Positions 10,481 through 27,200 of a DNA stretch of 64,000 nt are shown one piece after another. The stretch covers positions 1,686,372 to 1,750,371 of the forward strand of contig NC_134655.1 in assembly GCF_030463565.1 (NCBI RefSeq), in the 5' to 3' direction. Below the pieces are notes generated by a model that saw nothing but the letters and a program-made list of their open reading frames with translations, did not search any database and was not told the origin of the DNA. How positions within the stretch are numbered: the first letter of the stretch is position 1; the number at the start of each line of letters is the position of its first letter. Made by a program: the position numbers and the translations under genes. Source of the stretch: Pelecanus crispus (lineage: Eukaryota > Chordata > Aves > Pelecaniformes > Pelecanidae).

Positions 10481-12847
10481 AGAGTTTTCTTTTCTCTCCA
10501 TCCCATCGCCAGAGCGTGGGCTTGCAGCAACGGGGCCGGATGAACCCCGCTCCTGGAAGCGGGGCGCACGCCGGGCTGCGCCTGCCCAGCGGAGACCGAC
10601 CTGGCAATGATTTCCCAAGGCGGAGCAGCTTCTCGTTTCAGGGATGGGCCAAAGCCATCCGCAGTGCCCTTATCTGCCGCCGGCCCCACAGGAAGGGAAA
10701 CGGCCTTGAGTCTATCAACGCCGGCGGGCCCTTTGCTCCGTACGCCCCCGCCAAGGAGGCCCCGCCACGCTGCACCCGCGGGGCCGGGCGTACCCCGACC
10801 GGCGTTGGCCTAAGGTCCCGTTTTGTCCCCACGTGCCACGCAACACCGAGAACGGCACGTCTCGCTCGAGCGAGGTACAGCGATAACGACGGCTCTCCCG
10901 TGACCCGGCTACGCAACCCGCCTTCCTCCCGTCGTTCCTCGCGTACAGGACCCCCTTCTGCGGGGGAGAGCTGAGGCCGAGATGCCGAAGGGGGTTTGGG
11001 GAGGGGAGACCCCGTGAAGAGGGCGAAGGAGGGGTCCGTGGCGGAGCTGAACGGGGCTCTCGGAGCGAGGGCCGTAGCTGAAGTCTCCTCTTTGCAATGC
11101 AAAGGAGGGGATGGGGCTTGCTGGTGGTTGGTGGGGGAGAACTGGGGAGCCAGACCCTGATCCCCCTGCCCGGCACTGGGTGGGGATGGAGCACTCGCGG
11201 CTCATGGGAATGGTGAGGAAGGACAGCCCGGGTCCTCCTCTCACCGTTGAGCGGAGGGTGCAGGAGCCAGGAGGTGAAGCCCTGGGCTGAATTACAGAGA
11301 CTAGAGCTAAAAGGCAAGAAAAGGCTCCGGACTTTGAGGAAATCTGGATCAGGTTGAGAAATAAAGCTCAGCTCCCTGCCCCCCCCAAACCATCCCACCT
11401 CCCAAACCATCCCGGGCACCGCCGGCAGCCAGAGGCCCCCCCCAGCAGTGCTGGCTGACCCCAGGGGCTCACACCCAGCCTCAGACCTCACCAGTTGGTG
11501 GGGACCAGCCAGCGCTGGGCCGGGCCACCAAGGAGCCCCAGCAGCCACCCCAAACATGGGCGACAGCCCAGCATCACAGCCCCGGTGCCACCCCTGCCCG
11601 GGGTCCCGCAGCACGTCCCACCAAGGAGGTGGTGGCAGGCACGTGGGGCTGGGGAAGGGGTGCCAGACCCTGGCTGGGGGTCACTGAGCTTCGCTTTCCT
11701 CCTGCAGCAGCTCTTCCGCAGCCTGCTGCAGCCCCCAAAACTCATCCGCCCACCCCCAAAGCGGTGGCTGGAGCACCCACCTCTCGTCACGCCGTGGTGG
11801 ACATCCCCAAGTCCTCTCTGAATCTGCCTCCCTGGGGCGAGGCCGCACCGAATTCGGGCCAGGAGCTCCTGGTTCAGCCTCGGTGCCGGTCGGGAGCCTT
11901 GTGGGAGACACACGCTGGCCAGGGAAGGGGGACACCCCCCCCCCCAGCTTGCCTTTCGCCACCACCAGCAGACGAAGGTCTGCAAAGCTGCCGGAGCAAC
12001 CCGCCGCCTTGCCGCTCCCCCACCGAAACCCAAAACCACCTATTTTTGTCTTTTCCTTTCTCCTCTTCGGGGAGGTTTCCAGCCATCGAATCCTTCCTGG
12101 GAACCCTTCAAAGGGAAAGCGGCGGCCCCATCCACTTGCTAAACCAGTCTGAGCAGTGCCGGGCTGGCAGGCGGGAGAGGCCCCCCGCACCCCCCTGCCT
12201 GGCGCAAGCCGGGAAAGGGACGGAAAACCGGCCGGAGGGACCTCGGGTGACCCCGGAGCAAGGAGACGGATGAGCATCGCGGAACGAAGGCACGGCCACC
12301 CCATTGCGTGCCCCGGGGAGGCGGGGATGCCACCAGCCGAGCGGGACCCCCCGGCAGGCTGCAGTCCCCCACGCAGCCATTGCTCTTCCACAGCGGGGAA
12401 GCAATTTTAGGATCACTAAATTTTTAGCCTGGCTGCAACGTAAGGAAAGGCCAGGGAAAAAGGGCGGCCGGGTGATGGGGGAAAAGCCCCGATTTGCCAG
12501 GGAGGCCCCCGGTGTCCCCAGCCGGGCGGTGCTGGAGCACAGGGAGGTCTTGCACCCCCGGGCAGGGAAATTCAGCGCTACCCCAGGCTTTCCTGGAAGA
12601 GGAGGAGCGCGGTGAGGAAGCAGAAGGGCCCAAGACTGAGGTGTGTTTCCAGGACAAACAGCAGGGTGGAGGGAAGAGGAAGATATCTGCCTTCCTCCCC
12701 ACCAAAAACCCAGCCTCGGACCTTTGCCAAACCTGGAGAACGACCAGGGGGGGTTTCCCCATGCTCCCACCTGGGCTGCAGGGATGGAGCTGGGGGTCCT
12801 GCAGCAGGGTCTATCTCACCAGACACACACAAAGCACAAATAAACCC

Positions 12848-12905
12848 ATAGCATCGTTTAGGTTGGAAAAGACCTTTAAGATCATCAAGTCAAACCCAGA
12901 ACATG
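12848..12905 (-). mobile_element. CR1 LINE 3' tail fragment
   Basis: The plus strand reads ATCGTTTAGGTTGGAAAAGA and continues with the usual CCTTTAAGATCATC block. This is the reverse complement of the conserved CR1 3' end, so the element lies on the minus strand. Only the last 50-60 bp are present. Confidence 0.85.
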
Positions 12906-15658
12906 GGTGACACGGTATACACAGAGAGGCTTTAACTCTCTGCCCTCCCCGAGCCCCACCCGGAAGAGTGATGCCCCAAAAAATAAAGGCGACGGCAAGA
13001 GCCGTAGCAAAGCCCAGGCCTGCCCAAACAGCACCGGGAAACCCCTCCGACACCCACCGAGGGAAAAGCCAAGCTACGAGCACAACCCCACCCAGCCTGG
13101 AGAACCCACCCAGAGGACATGGCGCTGGGTGCCCCCCTCATGCCACGGGCTCTGGCAGCTCCGCAGCCGCTGAGGGTCTTTGCTGAAGCTCGGTCACCAC
13201 TTGCCCCAAGAAAAAGGGGTGGCACAGACTTTCCTGGGGGTCACCTCGCTCTTGGCCAAGGCACAAGCTGAAGGGGACTTCTCAGTGGTGCTGGTTGGAC
13301 ATCAGGAAGGTATTGGAGGCTCACAGACCTGCAGAAAAGTCATCCAGAAGCGTCAGAGGGTCAAGATCCAGCTCTGCTGCCTGCAAAACAGGGTCTGGAC
13401 GGCTTCAGGGTCAAGGAGCTTGGCCAACCGCTGCCTGCAGCCTCGCCGCGGGGGTCACGAGATGCACAGCCCCACGCGTGGGGCACGGAGAGGACCAGCA
13501 GCTCCCGTGGGAGCGGCAGCCCAGCCGGCAGGCCCAGGTTCACAGGGATAAGGCAAGTCCAAGGCCAAGCTGGGGAGCCAGCAGGGTCCATGGCTGTGGT
13601 GGGGCTGAGACAGCTCCAGGGAGGAGCTGGAGGCCCCAGGCTGAGCTTAAATGGGCTCCTGGGCCCATGGGTGTGGGGTGGAGGTCTCAGGTGAGGCTGC
13701 TTAGAGCAATTAAGGCCAATTAAGGCCTTTACACAGGAGAGGAGGCTGGGAGGAAGCAGAGCCTGAACCTCATGAGATGATGGTATCAGCTCCTGGGGAG
13801 GGGTGAGCACCCTGCTGCCTTTTTGGTAGGACCTCAGCATCTTCAACCGCAGGGCGACGCCTGTGCTGGAGAGAGGACTGACGTCCCTTGGCCACACGCG
13901 TTTGACACAGGACCCCACGTCCCCGTGCCTCCTCCCAAGACCCGGGGGCTTCACCCCACCACCCACCCCAGCCTACACCGACGGCTCACCCGCCCGTATG
14001 GCTGCTAAGGGACTGGGGGACGCTGAGGTCCAGCACCGCAAAAGATCTCCTGGAGGCAGGAGAAAGGATGAAGGGGGCGAAATCGGAGCCGGGGGGAGCA
14101 CGGGGGTCCCGCGAAGGGGTGCCAGCGGTGGGGGCGGGTGGCCCGAGGGCTTCCCGAGCTCATCCGTCAGCGGCGGCGCGGCGAGCGGGGCCGGGCAGGC
14201 GGGATGTTTGCCCAGCGGGCTGGAGTGTTTGCCTCACCTCCATAATGACACTCGGGCCGTCACGCTCCGGCCGACCGCCCGGCCGTGGCCACACGTGGGA
14301 GAGGCAAAGTGGGACGGACGGACAGACGGACGGGCAGCTGGCGGCTCGTTCGGCGGTGGTGCAAGGGCAGGGCTGGCTTGGTGGGGTCCGAGAGCGTCAC
14401 CCCAGATATTGCGGGGCGTCCCCCGGGCCACAATGGGCTGCGGAAGCGGCTCTGCACAAATCAGGGGGCGGCGGAGGGTGCAGAGACACACCGGGCACCC
14501 CCATCCCATCCTGTCCCCCCCGCCCCAGTCACCAGGGTGAATATTTACGGATTTATGGCTGCCGGAGCCCGACAGCAGCAACTCCTCAGTGCGGGGATGT
14601 TGCAACACCCAGAGCACGTTTGTGCAGAGCTGTAGCAGGTCTGGGCCCTGCTCCTCAGCCGCCTCCTCCTCCTCCTCCCAGCCCTCAGCGAGGATCCAGC
14701 GCGGGGCCCCCCGGCATCGCACCCGCTGTCGGGAAAACAGGGGGAACGGGACCGGATGGGGGAAAAACGGGGGGAAAAGAGGGAAAAAGGCGCCTTGCCC
14801 CAAAACCGCGTTCCCGCCAGCATGGGCTCAGCCAGCGCCAGCACCTGAGAAATGCGGCTGCCGGAGTTTTCCTCTCCGGGGGAGCGGCAAAGCCGCGCTC
14901 GGCAGCCGGGAGGGGTGACATGGGGACGCACGGGTGCTGCGTGCCACCACTTGCAGCCGGAGGCATCGCCATCATCGGTGCAGCGAGTTCCCCCCCCCGC
15001 CCCCCAGGTCTCAGCACCCTTTCTGGGCGCAACCCCGGCTCTGTACCAGCCGCCGTCACCGCCAGCCTCCCTGCACGGCGGCACCGGGGTTTCTCTGGTT
15101 TTTTCTTTGTTAATTTGGGAGAGAAAACAAGCGCTTGTGCAGCCGGGCCGCTCGCAGCTCACTGGCAGCCGCAGCTGTCGCCGCGCCAGACGCTGCGGAG
15201 CCGAAGCCGAGCGCTTCCAGGCCGCCTTCCCAGCGGAGGGTTTTCGCGCACACGAAGGCGCTTTCCCCGGGGAAACGGCACCTGGGCATCGCCAGCGCTC
15301 CGCCACCCGCCTGCGAGGGTTTCCCCGTCTCCCACCCCAAAGCCCGGCGCCGCAGGGGGCCAGCGCAGCCCACGCCCGGGCTCCGGTTCGAGTTTGGGCG
15401 CAAAGAGCTCAGGGTTTGACCCGCAAAGGCCAAAACCTCGCGCGACGCCCCATCGCCTCGTTCTTTTTTTTTTTTCCTCGGCTGAGCAAAACGCCGCTGC
15501 TTCTTGCGGTTTGCTCCTCCAACAGCAAAGCGAAGCAGTGGGCAGGAAAGCAGCTCGTCTGCCCCAGCCGCTTCCACGGCGGCTCCGGAGCAACGCATCC
15601 CCTTGGAAAACCATCACCTGCTCCCAGACATTTGGGGGATATACAACCGAGCTGCTTT

Positions 15659-15735
15659 AAAAGTCATTTTTTGCCTTTAAAAAGTCATTTTTGCCTTAGA
15701 AGTCGTTTTTGCCTTTAAAAACAAAGTCATTTTCC
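15659..15735. repeat. Short tandem repeat of an AAAGTCATTTTTGCCTTT-like unit
   Basis: About three and a half imperfect copies of a 20-bp unit, each with AAGTC(A/G)TTTTTGCCTT, lie end to end. The block lies at the edge of the CpG-rich segment. No function is evident. Confidence 0.75.
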
Positions 15736-16667
15736 CAAGCCACCGAGCCAAGAGGTGGCAGGAGGGGAGGATGTCGGGGCGGGGGTTTCAGCACCTCTCG
15801 CTGCTCCCGGCGCGCTGGGGGAGCGCCAAGCCCCTTCGTTGGCACCTTGGAGGGGTTTTTTTGCCCCCCTTCTCCGCCTTGGGGGTCCGGGAGGCAGGCT
15901 GGGGGTGCCGCGGCGGTGGGCGAGGGGCTCGCCTTGGGGGAACCCCCCCGATCCATCGCACAGGTCACTGCAGAATCCAAAGGCAGGCTAAGGTGCCGGC
16001 GAGGGGTCCGCTGGAGATGTTTAAAAGGACGGAAAAGCCACGTTTGGGGTTTTTTTTTCCCCCCACAGCTCTGAAATTTCTTCAGTTCCAGGGAAAAGGG
16101 AGATTATTGGCACGGAGGAGGCAGGGGAGCTGCCGCTGCCCACGCTCTGCCCTGGTCCCGGTCCCTCTCCCTGCCCCGCCGCTGCAGCAAAGCAAGACAC
16201 ACACCGAGGAAACTCATCTACTTTCAATATTATTCCTGCGTAGAAAAAAACGTCAAAACGGTTTTGTATAAATATCACAGCTCCAGAAGTTAAAATTGCA
16301 TGTTGGTTTTGTTTTGTGTGGGGTTTTTTTAACAACAACAAAGGAAAACGCACACGCCCCCACCCCTGCCCTGGGCCTTGCAAAATAGCAGGGGGGCAAG
16401 ATGGAGTCCCTGGCTGCGGGGGTCCCACGGGCCCCCCCAAAGCCTCGGAGGAACAAAGCGTCCCCCGAACCCTGCGGGTTGTCATAGCCTCCCCCTTTGG
16501 GGTTTCTCGCCTTCTTTAAGCCAATTCTTCCCGGTAGGATTTGGGGCTATGCTGGGTGAAGGACGCGGGAGCGCGGCTCCCGGGAGCAGCCGAATCAGCT
16601 GGTGAGCACGGCGTTGGGAGAGGGGACAGGCGGCGGGACGGGGACGCACGCACACAGACCTCGCCGA

Positions 16668-17645
16668 AATCAGAAAATCGTTTAGGTTGGGAAAGACCCT
16701 TAAGATCCTCCAGGCCAATCGCAAACCTAACGCTGCCAAGCCCACTGCTAAAGCGTGTCCCTAAGCGCCGCGGCTGCGCGGCTTTTGAACCCCTCCAGGG
16801 CTGGGGACTCCCCCACCTCTCTGGGCAGCCTGGTCCAGTGCTTGGGCACCCTTTCCGTGAAGAAATTTCTCCTAATATCCAACCTAAACCTCCCCTGGCT
16901 CAGCTTGAGCCCATCTCCTCTCGTCCCATCGCTGTTCCTTGGGAGCAGAGCCCAGCACCCCCTCCCTGCCCCCTCCTGCAGGAGCTGCAGGAGCGATCAG
17001 GTCTCCCCTCAGCCTCCTCTTCTCCAGGCTGAACACCCCCAGCTCCCCCAGCCGCTCCCCACCAGCCCTGTGCTCCAGACCCTGCCCCAGCTCCGCTGCC
17101 CTTCCCTGGCCACGCCCCAGCACCTCAACTCTTGTACTGAGGGGCCCAAAACTGGACACAGTACCCAAGGCGCGGCCTCCCCAGTGCCGAGCACAGGGGG
17201 ACGATCCCTGCCCTGCTCCCGCTGGCCGCACTATCCCCGACACAAACCAGGATGCTGTTGGCCACCTTGGCCACCTGGGCACACTGCTGGCTCATGTTCA
17301 GCCACTGTCCACCAACACCCCCAGGTCCTTTTCGGCCAGGCAGCTCCCAGCCCCTCTCCCCCAAGCCTGCAGCGCTGCACGGGGTTGTTGTGCCCCAAGT
17401 GCAGGACCCCGCACTTGCCCTCGTTGAACCTCACACAGCTGGCCTCGGCCCATGGGTCCAGCCTGGCCAGACCCCTCTCAGGGCCACCCTGCCCTCGAGC
17501 ACATCGACACTGCTGCCCAACTTGGTGCCATCTGCAAACTTACTGAGGGTGCGCTCGATGCCTTCCTCCAGATCATTAGAGACATTAAACGGAGCTGGCC
17601 CCGATGCTGAGCCCCGGGGACCGTCCCCGGTGACTGCCCGCCAGC
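16668..17645 (-). mobile_element. CR1 LINE, 3' portion about 1 kb
   Basis: The plus strand begins with the reverse-complement CR1 tail (ATCGTTTAGGTTGGGAAAGA). It then runs through the conserved CR1 3' region (CTCTGGGCAGCCTGGTCCAG, AGCCTCCTCTTCTCCAGGCT) into the end of the reverse-transcriptase region (TGTTGTGCCCCAAGTGCAGG), ending near CTGACTGCCCGCCAG. The copy is 5'-truncated, as is usual for CR1. Frames over it are transposon-derived. Confidence 0.93.
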
Positions 17646-17649
17646 GGGA

Positions 17650-18985
17650 CTCGCCCGCCGGCCGTGCCCAGCCCCAAGAGACTGCCCCGTGCTCTGCCCC
17701 GTGCAACACTTGGGCCAGCGGATGGAAAGCAGAGAGGAAAAGCAATTTCCCAAATGTCTGTCAGGGTCGTTTCCAGGGGGTGGGGGTCTCTGCCCCCGCC
17801 CCACGCCCTCCCCACTCCAGCTCCCTGCTCCCCAAGCAGCCCAGCGTCTCCCGAGCCAAAGGCACGGGCTCAAAGAGAGCTTTCGGGAAGCTGCCCCCCA
17901 CCCAACCAGCCCCACAGGCACTGGTTGGGGAAGGGGGGGGTGTCACAGCCCCCCATCACCCTTCCCACCACCCAACGGCCCCAAGGCTCCAACCCCGAAT
18001 CCTGCCACCCTCCCAGCACAAGAGCAGGGCCGCCCCTACAGAAACAGGGGGGTCCGGCTGGGGCGGGGGACACGACACCCCACAAAAATAATAATTACAA
18101 TTAAGAAGAAAAGCGTGTGGCCACAGTCTGCCTTTTTACCTTAGAAACGGTTGAACTGTCCCATAGTCTTCAAAAAAACCCAGAGAGCTGGCAGCCCCCA
18201 CCCCGTCCCGCCCCCCTTAAAACTCTGTAAAATCACAGTTCCACGTTCCGCAAAGTTTCCCTTTTTCGTGGTGGTGGTGGTCTTGGTTGTGGGTTGCTGT
18301 GGGCTTTCCCCCCCCCCCCCAGCCTTCTTGCTTTTTTTTTTGTTTGTTTTTTCTTTTCTTCCTGGCCCTCCTGCGTGCCCCCGGCACCTCCCGTGAAGCC
18401 CAGCGCGTGCCGAGGGACGCGGAGAGAGGTGCCGTGCCGGGGACGGGGACAGGGACACGTGGTAGCTGGGAATGGAGAGGCAGCGGCTTTCCGGAGAGGG
18501 AAGAGGCCGACGGCTATCGCATGGGCACGATGGCAGAGCCCCCCTCGCCTCTGTCCTGGCCGTGGCTCCCGGATTTTGCCCACAGGGGCCTGGGAGGGGG
18601 GACAGCAAGCACTCAAGATGGAGATGAGAAGAGGCTGAAGAGGCAGACGTGCAGGTCCGGAGGTCGTTGCTGGGTGAATCCCGGGTGAGGAATCAAGGAG
18701 GAGCCTCCGGACGTTGTGAGTGGGGAGGAGAAACCCAGGAAAAACAAGAAACGGGAGCAAGGGAGAAGGAGGACCAGTCTGGAAACCATCTTTTTACATC
18801 TTGTGCCAGTGGGGCTCCTGGAGCGGCCACAGTTCGCTCGCCACGGGGCAGGGCTCAGCCTCTCCGCTCCCGCAGTCCCTCCACCGCACGCGGAGGAGCG
18901 GGGCCGGGGAGGGGGGGACACGCGTCCCCGTTTTCCACCGCCGTCCCCCCCCAATCCCAGCCAGGTGCCCCACAGGGACTGGGGC
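17650..18985. other. KLF8 3' flank, possible 3' UTR
   Basis: This lies immediately 3' of the KLF8 stop codon on the minus strand and probably contains its 3' UTR. No canonical AATAAA was located on the minus strand, so the transcript end is unknown. A TGGTGGTGG run and a C-run lie near 18,270-18,320. No other gene is recognised. Confidence 0.4.
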
Positions 18986-18988
18986 TCC

Positions 18989-23393
<4,405 letters not shown>

Positions 23394-24046
23394 GCTCCCC
23401 GCCGCGCTTCACCGGGCCGGGCCGAGCCGAGCCGGGCCGAGCGAGAGGTGTGAACGGCCCCGCGGCTCCACCCTGGCTCGGCCCGGGGTGGAGCTCCTTA
23501 AAAGGGGCCCGGCCGCGGCAGGGAGGGGCTGCGGGCACGGCCCCCCGCGGGAGGCACCCGGGCAGGGCCCCACCCGGGACACCCCACACCCCCCTCCCCC
23601 CAAATCCCCCCCCCGCGAAACGCTGCGCGCACGCGGTGCCCCAACACGCGCGGAACCGAGGTGCCCCCCCCCCCCCCCCCCCGGCGACATGGACACCCCC
23701 CCCCAGCCACCCCCCTCCCTGGGGTCCCCCCGGTACGCGGGCACGCGTGGGGGTGCCCAGCACGCAGACACCCCCCCCCGCCACCCAAAGCAGCACTCCA
23801 TCACCCCCCCCCCCCCCCTCCCCGCGGCCAGGGACCCCCAGCACGTACCTGAGCGCAAGCGGAGACCTTCCCCCCCCCCCCCGAAAGAGGCGCCCGGAGC
23901 CCCCCACGCACACTCACTCACACACGCGCGGCCCGGCCCGGCCCCGCCCCGGGGCACACCCAGCGCACACGCCCTGCACACACCGCCCGCAGCCGCCCAG
24001 CCCGCTCACGTGGAGTGGGGGGGGGACACACACACCCCGAAACACG

Positions 24047-25430
24047 CAGGGCGAGGGGGACCCCTCCCCAATAAAAGTAACACGGACCCACAGTCAGCCG
24101 GGGACCCCCGAAACACGCACTGTCCCACGCTGACACATCACCGGGACCCCCAAAGCACCCCCCCCCCCGCAAGAAGGGACCCTCCCCCCAGACACCCCCA
24201 CTCTCAGCCAGGGACCCCCCAAACACCCCCACTCTCAGCCACAGACCCCCCAAGACCCCCTCACTCAGCCACGGACCCCCCAAGACACCCCCACACTCAG
24301 CCACGGACCCCCCAAACACCCCACACTCAGCCACGGACCCCCCCAAACACCCCCACACTCAGCCACAGACCCCCCAAGATCCCCACTCTCAGCCACGGAC
24401 CTCCCAAACACCTCACAGTCAGCCACGGACCCCCCCAAACACCCCCACACTCAGCCACAGACCCCCCAAACACCTCACAGTCAGCCACGGACCCCCCCAA
24501 ACACCCCCACACTCAGCCAGGGACCACCCAAGACCCCCACACTCAGCCACGGACCCCCCCCAAACACCCCCACTCTCAGCCACGGACCCCCCAAACACCC
24601 CACACTCAGCCACGGACCCCCCCAAACACCCCCACACTCAGCCAGGGACCCCCAAACACCTCACAGTCAGCCACGGACCCCCCCAAACACCCCCACACTC
24701 AGCCACAGACCCCCCAAACACCTCACAGTCAGCCACGGACCCCCCCAAACACCCCACACTCAGCCACGGACCCCCCAAACACCTCACAGTCAGCCACGGA
24801 CCCCCCCAAACACCCCACACTCAGCCACGGACCCCCAAACACCCCACAGTCAGCCACGGACCCCCCCCAAACACCCCCACACTCAGCCAGGGACCCCCAA
24901 ACACCCCACACTCAGCCACGGACCCCCCCAAACACCCCCACACTCAGCCACGGACCCCCCCCCAAACACCCCCACTCTCAGCCAGGGACCACCCAAGACC
25001 CCCACACTCGGCCAGGGACCCCCCAAACACACACCCACACACGAATCACCAGGGACCCCCCCCAAACACCCACACTCAGAGCCACAGACACCCCCCCCGT
25101 ACCCACATACTCAGCTGCGGACCCCCCAAAACACACACGCACACACTCAGGCAAGGACACCCCCCCAAACACCCCCGCTCCCAACCGAGAACCCCCCCAG
25201 TACCCCCCCCACAAAGCCAGGGACCCCCCCAAAACACACCCCCCTACACTCTCAAATCACCAGGACCCCCAAAACGCCCCCCCCCCCACAAGCAGGGATC
25301 CCCCCCAAGATCCCCACTCTCAGCCAAGGACCCCCCAAGACCCCCCCCACTCAGCCAGGGACCCCCCCAACACACCCACACATCACCGGGACCCCCAAAA
25401 ACACACCCCCCCCAGCCAGCCCCCCCCCCA
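24047..25430. repeat. Minisatellite upstream of KLF8, unit about 30 bp
   Basis: The core array (about 24,180-25,070) repeats ACACTCAGCCACGGACCCCC followed by CAAACACCCC, with variable C-run length. Flanks to 24,047 and 25,430 are degenerate copies. It lies about 0.8 kb 5' of the KLF8 first coding exon. Long frames on both strands here come from the repeat and are not genes. Confidence 0.93.
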
Positions 25431-27100
25431 ACCACACCCACATCCGGGGACACCCCCAATTCCCCCCCCCCGCTGGGGACCCCCAACCCCAGCCCCCCCC
25501 CCCCCCCCGAACCCCCTCAGGGCTCCCAGCCTCACCCCCACCCCCTCAAACCCGGGGGGGGGTGTCCCCAGAATCAGCCCCATTTGGGGGGGGGGCACAA
25601 AGAGACGACCCTCCCCAACCCCGCTTTGGGGGGGGGGGGCTTGCACCCCAAATCCCGCGTGGGCGGGGGGGGTGAGCGATGTGGCAGCCTCGCTGCCCCC
25701 CCCAAATCCAGCCTCACTGCCCACCCCCCCCCCCGGGGGACCCCCCGCACCCCCCCGGGCTGTCATGGGTGAGCTGAATTCCTCCGTCCTCAGCGCGAAA
25801 CCCACCCGGGGGGGGGGGGGCTGAGGGAACCCACCAGCCCCCCTGAGAAAAAAACCATGTCGGGGGGGGGGGCCGCCGCGCACCCCCTCCCCACCCCCCC
25901 CCACTTTGCCACGCCCCTTCTCTTTTGCCCCAAAATAGCGCAGGGCGGGCCGTGGGGTCACCCCCAAAGCGTGGGGTGACCTTGGGGGGGGGGCACAGGC
26001 GTGGGGAAAACGCAGGCAGCTGCCGTCTGTCCCTCCCTGCCCGGTCCCTGGGGGTCGTGTCCGTGTGTCCGTGTCCCCCCCCCGGGTCCGTGTGTCCCCC
26101 CCCCGGGGCCGTGTCCCCCACCCGTGGGCGTGGGGGGGGCACACCCCGCCGCCGTCACACCCCCCCCAGGAATTTCCTCCGCGCTCCACCCTCCGGCAGC
26201 GGCCGTGGGGGGGCGAGCACGGCGGGGGGGGGGGGGGGGCGGGGGGGGGGTCCCCACCCGCGGGGCCGTGGGGGGGGGGGCTCAGCCCCGCTGCTCACAG
26301 CTTGGAGGGGGGGGGGGGGGCGATGTGTGGATTTAGGGGACCCCCCCCCAAAAAAAAGCACCGCCCGCCCACAGCAGCGTGCCCCGAGTGGGCGCGGGGG
26401 GGGGGGGGGGGGTCCTGGCTGCATATTTGGGGGGGCGCGGGGCGGCTCCCCCAAAGCCAAGGTCACACCCACGCCCCCCCCCCCCCCCACCCCACCCGCG
26501 GGGTGGGGAAGGGAGGGGATTTGCGAGCGTGGCTGCTCGGCCCTGGCCGCGGGCAGGGGTGCGGGCACCGCGAGGTTTATTTTTTTTGGGGGGGGGGGGT
26601 GTATTTTTTTTGGGGGGGGGGGCGTGGGGGGCCCCCCCCGCCTGTGCCGCACGGGTGGAGTGCGGTGGGGGGGGGGGGGGAAGGACACGCGCACAGACAC
26701 GCACGAGGAGGGTCGGGCCCTTTAAGAGCAAAGGGTGGGGGAGGGAAGGGTGGGGCGGGGCGCGCCGCGACGTCGCCCACCCCCACCCCCCCCCCCCTCC
26801 ACCCCCCCCGTGACCTCCCAAGCGCGCGGCGGCGCCCGCCCCGGAAACGGCCACGGACGGGGGGGGGCCCACGCGGGACCGGGGGGGGGGGGGGGAGGGA
26901 AGGGCGGGGGGGGCGGTCCCCGCCCCCCCCGCCCTTCCCTCCCCCCCCCCCCCCCCCGCCAGGCCCCATCCTGCCACCCCCCCCCCTCCCCAGCAGGTCC
27001 GTTCCCACCCGTGGGCGCTGCCCCTTTAAGAACCCACGCAAGACGGACACCGCCCTGCCCCCCCCGTGTCCGTGTGTCTGTCCCCCCCCCCCCCACTCAC

Positions 27101-27200
27101 TTTTCCCCGCGCCTCCTCCGAGCGCATCCCCGCCGCTGCCGCTGCCCCCGGGGCGGGGCCGGGTGGGGCGGGTGGGGCCCAACGGGCGGGGAGGGGCGGG
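27101..27200 (-). promoter_or_regulatory. Candidate alternative KLF8 promoter and first exon
   Basis: On the minus strand GC boxes (GGGGCGGGGCC near 27,152 and 27,196, seen on the plus strand) precede an ATG at 27,127 that encodes MRSEEARGK and ends at a donor (GGGGAAAA then GTGAGTG) at 27,101. The nine codons end in phase 0, so the exon would join KLF8 exon 2 in frame. No similarity to human KLF8 is seen in the peptide. Confidence 0.35.

Larger units (their letters stand above)
7600..10500 (+). other. Endogenous hepadnavirus (hepatitis B virus relative), fossil
   Basis: Plus-strand frames in this block match hepadnavirus proteins in genome order: core, polymerase terminal protein, then reverse transcriptase overlapped by surface antigen. 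Diagnostic stretches are HHTPPHTALR and [14 protein letters not shown] (core), [18 protein letters not shown] and FAYMDDLVVGC (polymerase), and [11 protein letters not shown] (surface). The element is broken in several places and covers roughly two thirds of a 3-kb hepadnaviral genome. RNase H and an X gene were not recognised. The left edge is uncertain (clear similarity from about 7,690) and the right edge is near 10,460-10,500. A solo LTR (8,772-9,350) was inserted into it later. Hepadnaviral fossils are known from several birds. The decay plus the nested LTR suggest an old germline insertion, but its age cannot be fixed from one copy. Confidence 0.93.
10510..16660. other. G/C-rich intergenic DNA, no gene recognised
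   Basis: The block holds CpG-dense stretches (about 10,540-11,000 and 14,080-15,400) and long stop-poor frames on both strands. None has a recognisable domain or a convincing set of splice sites. A short CR1 tail (12,848-12,905) and a small tandem repeat (15,659-15,735) are listed separately. CpG-rich parts could be unrecognised promoters. Confidence 0.5.

Noticed and set aside
14068-15660. A 530-codon plus-strand open frame
   Set aside because: CpG-rich, composition-driven, with no domain and overlapping long frames on the other strand.
16755-17546. Frames over the CR1 at 16.7-17.6 kb
   Set aside because: They are CR1 3' region read in one or the other sense, not host genes. The same applies to frames at 29.2-29.8, 39.7-40.4, 42.0-42.4 and 49.8-50.1 kb.
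24180-25070. Possible CRISPR-like array
   Set aside because: Repeats are contiguous with no unique spacers, in a vertebrate genome; it is a minisatellite.
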